Source of the DNA: Mantamonas sphyraenae
Lineage: Eukaryota > CRuMs > Mantamonadidae
Reading direction: 5' to 3'
DNA: 64,000 nt
Assembly (NCBI GenBank): GCA_026936335.1
Contig: JAPMXV010000019.1
Span: forward strand, 1-64,000
This document shows positions 10,276-19,424 of this stretch, one piece after another; within the stretch, counting starts at the first letter, position 1, and the number at the start of each line of letters is the position of its first letter. The notes below the pieces were generated by a model, which was given only the letters and a program-made list of their open reading frames with translations, did not search any database and was not told the DNA's origin. The translations under genes and the position numbers were made by a program.

Positions 10276-11709
10276 TCACCCTTCCTGCACCTCCACCAAC
10301 AATCCCTTCTCCGCACACTTCTCTGCCATCGCCTCCAACAACCCTGTGCTCAAGTTGGCCCGCTCCGCAATTGCCAGCAAATCCGTCTGCCCATCACACA
10401 TGTTGCACAGCCACATAATCGCATACACCTTGTCCTCCTGCGACAGCATCCCTCCCTGCGACGGATACAGCCCACGCGGTCCAAGCTGCGGCTCCCCCTT
10501 CGGCTCCGTGTTCACATACACCACATTCCGCTCGATCGTCCGACAGATCTCCGCGTACATCATTGCGCTGTCTGCCAGCGCCGCCATGCTCACGCATGTC
10601 TTGTCGTCCAACGAGCAATGGTACTCCCGGTACCGCCCGTACATCCCGCGCATCACGCTCGCAAACGGCAGCCGGAACCCGGGACTGCCAAAGAACCGCT
10701 CGTCACTCCCGCCGTCCGGAAAGTACGGGATCACCTCGGGTGCCTCCTCCTCGTAGCCCCAGTGGCTGATCACCTCACGCGCCGCACGGTCCGCCAGCGT
10801 CTGCCCGCTCCACGACTCCTTCAGCGTAAACCCGCCCTTGATCCCACAGCAGATCACTTGGTATCCAGCCACCATCTTCTCCTTCCACGTCTCGCCAAAC
10901 TCGGCCAGGATCGTCGCCGCCCCGATCGTCTCTGGCACAAAGCTAAACACGTACGTGTACCGCCTCTTGGCCATCCGGCTCAGCAGCACGTAGATTGCCA
11001 TCACACACAGCGGACCTGCCAGCTCGTTGTTTGCCAGCGAAGGGTGGCACGTGTTCGTGTTCAGCACAACCACCTCGTCGCTCTCCCCTTCCAGCGTCGC
11101 ATACGAGTACGTCAACGACCCGTCAAACAGTTCGCTCTCAATCACCACACGGTACGTCCCTTCCTTCAGTGTCTCCCGCTGCGTGTGCGTCATGCAAAAG
11201 CCCCACGTCCGCCGGTAGTACGACGTCACGTATGGAATCGCCTCTGGCAGGTGCTCCCAGCTGTACAGATGTTCCTGCAGCTCTTCCAGACTCACCTCCT
11301 TGTCTACCGGTTCGCTGTAGTTCACCACGTGCAGGTTGTTCACCTCCATGTCCACCACTCGCTGCCCGTCGCTGTCCAGAATGTACGCCGCCGAGCATTT
11401 CCACTCCTGCGGCACCGTCCACCCGCACACCTTGCTCCCGCTCGGCACCTCCACCGTTTCCAGCGGCAGCACCTCGCCCAGAATACGATGCGTCTCACGC
11501 ACCCCGTCCCCCGTGATGGATCGCAGCAGCGGCCACAGCCTGTCAAAGTACCCGTCCACCAGCGCCGTCAGCTCCTCCACCTGCGCCTCGTACTCCTCCA
11601 CCTGGATTGCGTACGGCTCGCTCAAGATCGACGACGACCCTGCGTGTACATTGCTGCTGTTCTCCTTTGCAAACAGGCTACTCTTCACGCTCCACTTGTT
11701 CTCGGACAT
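10276..11709 (-). CDS. DUF4910-type aminopeptidase-like protein, bacterial style
   Basis: An intronless 477-residue protein starting at MSENKW (11709). Its order matches the prokaryotic family with a DUF4910 aminopeptidase-like core, an inserted DUF2172 domain and a C-terminal winged helix. Seen directly: an N-terminal FDRLWPLLRSITGDGVRET segment; an inserted beta-rich part (WTVPQEW, YVTSYYRRTWGFC); metal-site-like motifs of M28-related peptidases (NTNTCHPS, NNELAGPL, PDGGSDERFF, YHCSLDD); and a helical end (DLLAIAERANLSTGLL). In bacteria, family members often lie in polysaccharide or nucleoside-antibiotic clusters and their substrate is mostly unknown. Here it precedes no such cluster. It lies 105 bp downstream of the PhaB-like gene on the same strand. 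Lack of introns and bacterial affinity suggest lateral transfer; this is inference. Confidence 0.82.
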   Translation of the reverse strand: MSENKWSVKSSLFAKENSSNVHAGSSSILSEPYAIQVEEYEAQVEELTALVDGYFDRLWPLLRSITGDGVRETHRILGEVLPLETVEVPSGSKVCGWTVPQEWKCSAAYILDSDGQRVVDMEVNNLHVVNYSEPVDKEVSLEELQEHLYSWEHLPEAIPYVTSYYRRTWGFCMTHTQRETLKEGTYRVVIESELFDGSLTYSYATLEGESDEVVVLNTNTCHPSLANNELAGPLCVMAIYVLLSRMAKRRYTYVFSFVPETIGAATILAEFGETWKEKMVAGYQVICCGIKGGFTLKESWSGQTLADRAAREVISHWGYEEEAPEVIPYFPDGGSDERFFGSPGFRLPFASVMRGMYGRYREYHCSLDDKTCVSMAALADSAMMYAEICRTIERNVVYVNTEPKGEPQLGPRGLYPSQGGMLSQEDKVYAIMWLCNMCDGQTDLLAIAERANLSTGLLEAMAEKCAEKGLLVEVQEG

Positions 11710-11814
11710 TGGCCGTTTCTTTCGTTTTTTTCCTTGCGGTGGCTCCAAGCGCGGCGTCCCCTCTCCTCCCTCTCCCCCACCACCCCGCCGCTCCACCGAC
11801 ACCCTTCACACCCG

Positions 11815-12600
11815 TCACAGCCTAGCCTGCCCTCCATTCGCACTCAGCGTACTCCCCGTGATAAACCCGGCGTTCACGTCCACCAGGAACAACACACACC
11901 GCGCAATCTCCTCGACCTTGCCCAGCCGTTTGACAGGGATCCCCTCGACAATCTTGCCCAGCACCTTTTCCGGCACTGCCTTGACCATCTCCGTTGCAAT
12001 GTACCCGGGCGCCACCGCATTCACCGTGATGTTGTTCCTCGCCCCCTCCAGCGCAAGCGACTTTGTAAACCCAATCAGCCCTGCCTTTGTCGCCGCGTAG
12101 TTCGTTTGGCCCATCTGGCCCACCAGCCCGTTGATGGAGCTGATGTTCACCACCCGCCCGTACTTCTGGCTCCGCATCCCAGGCATCACCACGCGCGTCA
12201 TGTTGAACGCACCCGTCAGGTTCGTCCCCACAACCTTGGCCCACTTTTCCACGCTCATCTTGTGCAACATGCAGTCTGCCGTCACCCCTGCGTTGTTCAC
12301 AAGCACGCTCACCGCTCCCATGTCACCCACAACCTTGGCCACCGTCTCCTCACACGACTCGTACGACGCCACGTCGCACTGGTACACTGCAATCCCCGTT
12401 TCCGAATGAAACGTTTCCGCGCTCGACCTGTCCTGCCTCCACAGCGCCGCCACACGGTACCCAGCCTTGTCCAGCGCACGCGACACCGCTGCGCCGATCC
12501 CTCGCGTACCCCCCGTCACAATCGCCACCATCCCATTGCCCGAGCTCACCACATCTTGCTCAAACTCAAACGCCTTTTTCTCAGACTGCGTCGTGGACAT
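11815..12600 (-). CDS. Acetoacetyl-CoA reductase-like short-chain dehydrogenase (PhaB/FabG type)
   Basis: A 261-residue protein from MSTTQSEKK (12600). It carries the classical SDR features: Rossmann motif TGGTRGIG near residue 26, NNAG near 105, catalytic Ser in VVNISSINGL, and the YxxxK pair in TNYAATKAG. After these, PGYIATEMV, GIPVKRLG and the end STLSANGG are the hallmarks of PhaB-type NADPH acetoacetyl-CoA reductases, which reduce acetoacetyl-CoA to (R)-3-hydroxybutyryl-CoA. FabG (3-oxoacyl-ACP reductase) is the close alternative. No organelle-targeting signal is obvious. There is no intron, and no PHA synthase or thiolase lies in the window. A bacterial origin is likely but unproven. 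Confidence 0.85.
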   Translation of the reverse strand: MSTTQSEKKAFEFEQDVVSSGNGMVAIVTGGTRGIGAAVSRALDKAGYRVAALWRQDRSSAETFHSETGIAVYQCDVASYESCEETVAKVVGDMGAVSVLVNNAGVTADCMLHKMSVEKWAKVVGTNLTGAFNMTRVVMPGMRSQKYGRVVNISSINGLVGQMGQTNYAATKAGLIGFTKSLALEGARNNITVNAVAPGYIATEMVKAVPEKVLGKIVEGIPVKRLGKVEEIARCVLFLVDVNAGFITGSTLSANGGQARL

Positions 12601-12660
12601 CGTTTTCAATTTTTCAGTGCCTCACAACGCGCACCATCCCCACCATCCCCACCATCCCCA

Positions 12661-15600
12661 TCACTCTGCCAGACGTCCTCGGAACCGTCCTATCCTCTCC
12701 TGCCGTGCCGCTTGCTTCTGCCATAGCCACACCCCGCCTCCAATCACCAACGCCGCAAACACCACCACCGCCACCACAATCTCCGTGTCCAGCCACCACC
12801 ATCGATCCCCATCCTCTTGCCCGTGGAACCGACTGTCTCGCGGCTCGCTCCGCACGTTCAACTCCTGCACCATTTCCCCCGTCAACGTCAACTCCTCCTC
12901 CGCCTCCGCCGCGTGTCGCCGCACAAGGTCAAACGTCCCACATGTCGCCTTTTTGCCAATCACTCGCGACAGCACATGCAATTCGTTCCCTTCCACGCGT
13001 GCTGGCGCTTCGCTGTGCTCGTCCACCCAATCCTTCGCCAGCGGCTCCTGAAGCGCCCCTTCCAGCAGCCCGTTCACCTTTCCCTGCGACGTGTACTCCA
13101 CCAGCGCACCCACCAGCCAGTAGCACTCTCCCCGTTGCTTTGTGCTGTCCACGCAGCTGCTGTCGCCAAACACCGCAATACGCCCCTGCCGTTCGCTCTT
13201 GCCCGTTTGCACAATCCCGCCCAGCGCCACTGCCCCTGCCCCGGGTCCTTCTGCGCCTCCAAGCAGCTGTGCGCCCTCGTCCGTCATCCCTGCGCGCAGC
13301 AGTCGCCCGCCCGCCGGAAACTGCCGTATGCTCGTCGCCGAATCCACCATCGCCTTGTGCTCACCAAACTGCACCTCCCCTTGCCACACCCTGTTCGACA
13401 GACCCACTCCCAGCGGCCCCAGCAGATCGTTCAACGCAGGCACATTTGCCCCACCCGTCAGCGGCGTCCACCATCGGTGTGTGTTTTCGTCAAAGAACCT
13501 CAGGCTTTGCATCACAGCCGTGTTGTACCATTCGCCCAGCACAAGCACAGACAGGCCCTTGTCCACGTGCCTTTCCAGCGCCTGGATCTCTTCCCGAAAG
13601 TACTCTTCCTCTGCGTCCACAATCATCAGCGTGCCATAGTGGTCCGGGTTGAAACACGAATACGGCGCCGTCAGCACCTCCACAAAGTAGCCCTTGTTGC
13701 GCAGGTACGTGTACAACTCTCGAAAGTTGGTGTGCACGTGGTCCCCATGCCAGTCTAGCGGGTCGTTCTTCACCCACAGAGCATCCCGCGGAATGTATCC
13801 GCCTGGATAACGCAGCGAGTGGAACTGGTCCCACAGCACGCGCTTCTCTCGCGCGGGCGTCGGCACAACCTCCATCAGCAGCTCCACCTTGGCCACCGAC
13901 TCGTCTGCAAACAGCGATCCCATCGCAGGCGGCGAACGCACCTTGACTTCCACATGTCCCCGCAGCTCGCCCCTGTAATCCACCCCGGACGCTGCCACAG
14001 ACATGTGCACGCCCACGTGACCACTCCACGGCCACACCTTGCGCTCAAACGAGAACCTCACCACAGCATGTTGCTCGGACGCTGCATGTCCTGCCTCTGG
14101 CACCCATCGCGGCTCACCCACAATGCTTCCCACCGCACCCATCCCGTTCAGCAGCGTCAGATTCGCCACAACAGGCATGCCCGTGTAGTACATCGGCTGC
14201 GAGCAGTAAGGCCATGTGTATGGACACCCGCTGCTCCGCATGTCCAGCCTCTCCACATTGAACGTCGCACGCGGCGTGTAACTGCTCAGATACGCGTACG
14301 ATCGCACCAGATCCAGCTGGCCCATCCCCTGCTCAAACACATTGTCCTTGGACGACAGCCGCCGCGCCCCGGCAATCAGTGCCTGCTTCAGCGACGCTGG
14401 ATTAAAGTACTTCCACCGCTCCGACGGCGCACGTGTCGAACACAGCAACGCCACTGCCCCCGCCACTACAGGCGACGCCACGCTCGTCCCACTCAACGCA
14501 CGGCAACCAGACGTCGTCGAAGACCCGCGCACGTTTGTTCCGTGCGTCACAACGTCTGGTTTGATGCGCCCGTACCCCAGCGGCACCTCCCACATCGTCA
14601 TCCCGCGCGACGAAAAGCTCGCCACGCTTTCGCCCTCCGACAGGCCCCCGACCCCGATCACATCCTGCTGGTCTGCAGGGTTGTTCAACGTTCCGTACAG
14701 CGGCCCATCGTTGCCGATCGCACTCACCACAATCACCCCGTTGGCGCTCAGCTCCCTCACCTTGTCCACAAACGGCCGATCCTCAAAGTCCGGCCCGCCG
14801 ATCGACAGGTTGAGCACGTTGATCCCCACACGCAACGCATGGTTGAACGCGTCCAGAAACCACGACGTGAACGACGACTGTGAGTTGGTAAACACCCGGA
14901 ATATGTACAAATCCGCCTCCGGCGCAAGCCCCTGGCACGTTTCGTCTGCAGACGCAATGACCCCTGCCACAAACGTCCCGTGACCAATCCCATCGTCCTT
15001 TGTGTTTTCGTTGGTCCAATTGCTGCGGTCCCGCACGTGCCGAAAGTGTGTGTGCCCTTCCCGCAGGCCCGTGTCAAAGATCGCCACACGTACCCGTGTA
15101 CCCCGGAACCCCTTGTTCCAGATTTCCTGGGCATTCAGCTGTCCTGCGATCGAATACTGATTCAACAGCCGCCGTCCACTCGTTCCGTTCCCTTCAAACG
15201 ACCATTGTGTGCACCGCCGTGCGTGCAGCGGCTTCCGAAGCACCACCGGCGCATCTGCGCCCACGCTCCGCGTCGTTTTGTGGCCCCGTAGCCTGTTGAC
15301 CACCCATTCCTCTCGCGTCTGCTCTCACCCCACATCCCAATGCCCACTCTCCCGTGTCAGTTTCCTCTCCCAGCTCCATCCCCTTTCACCCTCCCCCTCA
15401 CCACCACCATCCACGTCATCCATCCTGGCCCCGCAATTCCAATTCCCGCACCTTGATCAACGCAAAGTCTGTCGGGTAAACGCTCATGCCCCCGCCGTAC
15501 GACCGCTCCACCAGCGAGTACGCATCCCCGAGCCCATAGCACACGCTTGCATTGCCCACACCGCCATGCCTCTGCAACACCCCGTTCAAGTGCGCCTGCA

Positions 15601-15733
15601 AACTCCCACGGCTCCCAAAGTACTCCTTGAACGTCACCAGGTGCACGTGGGGCCCTCGTGCCTCCACCAGCCCTGCCCCTGAAAGCAACAGCAGCATCGC
15701 CACCCAAACCAGCGCGACCCCCTTGCCCTGCAT
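12661..15733 (-). CDS. MBTPS1: Site-1 protease (membrane-bound subtilisin-like, S1P/SKI-1)
   Basis: Exons 15733-15452 and 15318-12661 are joined across a 133-bp intron, giving 979 residues (human S1P has 1,052). Exon 1 encodes a signal peptide (MQGKGVALVWVAMLLLLSG) and the prodomain start (VTFKEY, YPTDFALIK). The junction restores the prodomain end. The catalytic triad is visible: Asp in FDTGL, His in GHGTFVAGV, Ser in GTSVASPV, with oxyanion Asn in SAIGNDGP. Near-invariant S1P stretches include NWTNE, FRVFTN, SYTSW-like SFTSWFLDAFN and VLNLSIGGPDF. A single C-terminal TM (VVAVVVFAALVIGGG) is followed by a basic tail. S1P acts in the Golgi, cleaving SREBP and ATF6-type factors after RxxL. It is head to head with the eIF2-alpha kinase gene, with 47 bp between the ATGs. 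Confidence 0.95.
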
Positions 15734-15780
15734 CTCCGTTTGCTCTGCGCGCGCTCCCGCCCTGCCCCAACTTTTCCCAC
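15734..15780. promoter_or_regulatory. 47-bp divergent promoter between site-1 protease and HRI-like kinase
   Basis: Only 47 bases separate the ATGs of the two oppositely oriented genes. The segment is CT-rich on the plus strand (tctccgtttgctctgcgcgcgctcccgc). No TATA box is seen. Both leaders must be very short, or the transcripts overlap. Confidence 0.6.
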
Positions 15781-17526
15781 ATGTCCGCTGCCATCCCCAA
15801 TGGCAAGACAAACGGGAGCCACTTGGGGCACCGCCGATCCCGCAGCTCCAGCCCGTCCTCCAGCCATGGCTCCCCCGGCACCTCGCCCCCCAAGGACGAA
15901 TCACGTGCGTTTCGCCAAGCCCCAACTATTCAAAGACGCCAATCCCTTCCCCACTGACCCCGTTACCGCCACACAGCCCCGTTTGCCGAGTCTACTGCCT
16001 TCTACTTTGGCGATCACACAGAGCACTCCTTCCACTCCCACCTTGCAGCCCTGCAAGACAACACAGAGTACTTGTCCCTCGGCGTCCACAAGGACATCCT
16101 CCTCATGCACCTTCTCGACCGTTACTGCGCAGAAGACACGGAGCTCCTCTACAGCCTCTGCATGGTCCTGGTCGAGCTCAAGGTGAGTCCTCGCTCTTCC
16201 GCCTCCCGCAAAGCTCTTTTCCTTTTCCGCAGAATTTTCCACGTCACCCGCACCTCCCCATCCGCCCCCACCCCACGCTCCTAGCCCCCTCCCCACGCTC
16301 GTCAACCCATGTCACATTCCCCTTCCTCAGTCTGTCGCCCTGATCCCACTCCCATCCCACTCTCCCCACCCCGTTTTCCTCTCCCTTCCGCCTTGCACAA
16401 AAACCACGTGGCTAACCCGCTTCGCCACACAACCCGCACGCGCTGCTCCCGTCCAGGTCATCAAGAGCAAGAACCTTGTCCACAAGTACTTCAAGGTCCA
16501 TCGCACCATGTACGCGCCCACCTTTCACAAGATCATCGCCGTCGGCAGGGAACGTGTCAACATGGACCGCGACCACGGGAACCAGAACCTGCGCGACCTC
16601 CTCCAGGACCATGTCCGCTCCTCCAGTGCCGTTGTCCACCGCCCCAAGGGCTACAATTTCCAGGTCGACGTCGACGCCAAGTATCAGGTCGACGCAGAGA
16701 TGGCGCGCACCCTCCACCGCCTCTACTCCAAGATGACCTCCCACTACGCCGCCCCTCCCATCTTTGACATCGCTGGCTGGGACCCCACCGATAGGCACAG
16801 TGCACACAACCAGATGCGCCTCATCGAACTCATGCGCGCCTTCAACACACACCATCTCACTGCACAGTCGTCCAGCGACGCCACACACGACGAACACGCC
16901 TCTGAACACTCTGACCGCTACAAAACAGAGTTTGAAGAGATCGAAAAGCTCGGTCACGGAGGGTTTGCCTCTGTCTACCGTGCCCGCAACCGCCTCGACG
17001 GCATCGAGTACGCTGTGAAAAAGATCAAGTTCAAAGAGACCCTCTTTGGCAGCACCGAAGATCCCAAGTACGACAAACTCCTGCGCGAGGTCAAAGCCAT
17101 GGCCTCCTTGGACCACAAGCACATTGTGCGCTACAACCAGGCCTGGATCCAACGCTCGGTCCTCCTCACCTCCAGCTCCGGCACAGGCGACGATCTCCTC
17201 TCCCCACGCAGCTCCGACGACGGAAGCTCCTATGGCGACAGCTTTGAGAGTCGCACTGCCGGCAGCGACCACAGCGGAAGCACCCTCGGCAAGGCGTACC
17301 TCCATCGACACATCAATTCCTTTCTCGCACGCTCCAGCAGCGACGGCAACCTCGTGCGTCACGGCACCATCGAAGACCTCAGCGAAGACGGCTCTCGTGG
17401 CTCCTGGTTCCTCGACCACCAGCGCACCGGCCCCACTTCCTCCAAAAACAAGAGCGCTCCGCCCACGCGCCAAGCCGCCGACACCATCGTCTCGGAAGAC
17501 TCGAACGACGACGATGATCCGTGGGA

Positions 17527-17560
<34 letters not shown>

Positions 17561-18814
17561 CAAGACGACTTTGACGCGGCCTCAGGTGGAAGCGAACATT
17601 GGAACGACGTCGACGAGTCCTGGTTCTCCCAGGGCCTCATGATCAACAAAGGCGGAAGCAACAGCGGCAGCGGAAGTGGCTCAGGACATTCGTTTAGTGT
17701 GAAGCGCACCTCTGCTCTCCTGGGCTCGTCCGTACGCTCCACCGAGGAGATTGTGGCCGCGTCCGAAGCCGAATGGCACCGCTCGCAAGTGGAAGAGGAC
17801 ATGGTCTTTCTGCTCGACGAGGACCTGGACAGCAGTCCAGAGAGCGGACGCGGCTCATGGGGCAGCAACCACGTGTCCGACACCCTGCGCACCCTCGATC
17901 TCAAGCGCCCCTCCGCGCTGGACGTGGTACGCAAGGACAACGGCGCCAAGGCAGCCGAACTGTCCCTGTCTGCAGCCCACGAGTGGGCCACCAGCATTCG
18001 TGTGCGCACCACCCTGTACATTCAGATGTCGCTCTACGACCGCAGCACCCTCAAGGACGAGCTCGAGCGGCCGGACCGCGAGGTCGACTTTGCCCAGAAC
18101 ATGGACTGGATGCAGCAGCTCCTCAGCGCCCTCCAGTACATCCACACAAAGGGCATGATCCACAGAGACGTCAAGCCGGGCAACATCTTCTTTGGCGACG
18201 ACGGCTGCCTCAAACTCGGTGACTTTGGCCTCGCCAAGCAGCTTGAGCTGGAGCTGGAAACGCCCTCCACCTCCATGACAGATAGCATGGAGCCGCACAT
18301 GCGCCGCAGTGGCAGCAGCCCCTCCCTGCTTGGTTCTCACGCTGCCCTTGGCGACAACGAGGAGCCGAGCACCTCACTAGCCGATTCCGTCACAGGCTCC
18401 AGTGAACACACGTCTGGCGTGGGCACCATGACCTACGCTGCGCCCGAGCAGATTCACAGCGACGCCTACGACGAAAAGGTCGATGTCTTCTCCTGCGGCG
18501 TCATCATGCTCGAGCTGTTTTGCAAGACCTGCACTCGCATGGAGCGAGCACGCATGCTCGACAGCCTGCGTCTGGGCGTCTTGCCCGACGAGATTCACCA
18601 GTGGGGCGACGAAGTAGGCGACTGGATCTTGCGCATGTGTGCCAAGGACCCATGTGATCGTCCCAGCGCCGAAGAGATTCTCCACAGTGACCTCTTCCAG
18701 ATCGACGAGGTGGCTCTCCTGCGCCGACGTGTGCGAGATCTGGAAAAGCAGCTGCAGCAGCTGCGCAACGGTGCCTCTTCCAGCGCCCCTGCTGTTCTGG
18801 ACCCGAAGCAGTAG
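15781..18814 (+). CDS. EIF2AK1: eIF2-alpha kinase, HRI-like, with large kinase insert
   Basis: Exons 15781-15904, 15977-16182 and 16457-18814 encode 895 residues; all junctions are GT-AG and keep frame. The N-terminal helical part (DILLMHLLDRYCAEDTELLYSLC, then FHKIIAVGRERVN) resembles the N-terminus of HRI. The kinase begins near residue 269 (EKLGHGGFASVY), with catalytic Lys in AVKKIKF and the HxxIVRYxQAW signature of eIF2-alpha kinases. A 275-residue low-complexity insert (about 344-618, with a 12-Asp run) separates the lobes. HRDVKPGN lies near 680 and DFGLAK near 699, then a second acidic insert of about 60 residues comes before GTMTYAAPEQ. A coiled coil ends the protein. It phosphorylates eIF2-alpha to slow translation under stress. 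No GCN2 HisRS domain or PERK luminal/TM part is present, so HRI type fits best; the orthology is inferred. Confidence 0.9.
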
Positions 18815-18902
18815 CCGATGACGTCACCGATGGGAAACTCAAGCAACGAAATGCACACCTGCGACACCCCACCCAACTCCACGCTTTCGAATCACCCCCC
18901 CC

Positions 18903-18938
18903 CACACACACACACACACACACACGATACACACACGC
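18903..18938 (+). repeat. CA dinucleotide tract before the UPF0145 gene
   Basis: A run of eight C bases (18896-18903) is followed by an almost uninterrupted CA repeat, broken once by GAT, that ends three bases before the ATG at 18941. It probably lies in the 5' leader or core promoter. Confidence 0.85.
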
Positions 18939-18940
18939 AC

Positions 18941-19387
18941 ATGTCGTCCACACGAGGCCTCACTCTTGTCAGCAAGCGCTCGCTGGGCGCGCTGCTCTCC
19001 CGCGATGCGCTCAGCCGCACCGAACCCAGCCCAGAGGCGCTGCAGGTGGTTCTCAGCACACGCCCGCAGCTCGACGATTTGCCTGAAGCCCAGGAGCTGG
19101 GTGTCGTGATGGGCAACGCTTGCCGCACACGGATGATTGTCTTTGACGTGTTCACCGAGCTCAAGGGCCTCATGGGCGGCTCGCTGGACCTGTACGCACA
19201 GATGTTTGAACAGACGCGCGAAGATGCACTTGTCAGTGTGGCCGAAGAGGCGGCTGACCGTGGCGCAGACGCCATTGTCAACCTGCGCATCGAAACGTCG
19301 ACTTTCGGCCGAAACGTGGCCGAAGTCCTCGTCTACGGCACCGCCGTGCGTTTTCCCATGACCAGCGACGCAGAAGAAGACATGTGA
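18941..19387 (+). CDS. UPF0145/YbjQ heavy-metal-binding-domain family protein
   Basis: A 148-residue intronless protein from an ATG directly after a CA tract. The middle and C-terminal part matches the UPF0145 (YbjQ) family. Seen are the GVVMGN segment, a helix around VFTELKGLMGGSLDLYAQMFEQTREDAL, the conserved AxxRGADAIVNLRIE strand-loop, and the closing strand EVLVYGTAVRF. Bacterial members form a small homo-oligomeric fold of uncertain role, annotated as metal-binding mainly by name. The first 35 residues (MSSTRGLTLVSKRSLG) could be a mitochondrial presequence, being rich in Ser/Arg/Lys and free of acids at the start. The family is common in bacteria and patchy in eukaryotes, so transfer is possible. 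Confidence 0.85.
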   Translation: MSSTRGLTLVSKRSLGALLSRDALSRTEPSPEALQVVLSTRPQLDDLPEAQELGVVMGNACRTRMIVFDVFTELKGLMGGSLDLYAQMFEQTREDALVSVAEEAADRGADAIVNLRIETSTFGRNVAEVLVYGTAVRFPMTSDAEEDM

Positions 19388-19424
19388 TGTTGTGAGCAGA
19401 CACAGGAATGGTTAATTTTTTCTT

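Noticed and set aside
9598-12726. 1,042-codon plus-strand frame over the end of the coiled-coil gene and the two bacterial-type genes
   Set aside because: It reads antisense to DUF4910 and the PhaB-like gene, both with clear family motifs, and has compositional rather than protein-like sequence.
10276-15303. Possible bacterial operon of three minus-strand genes
   Set aside because: The upstream gene is an intron-containing eukaryotic site-1 protease. No ribosome-binding sites are seen, and gaps of 60-105 bp are normal for this genome.
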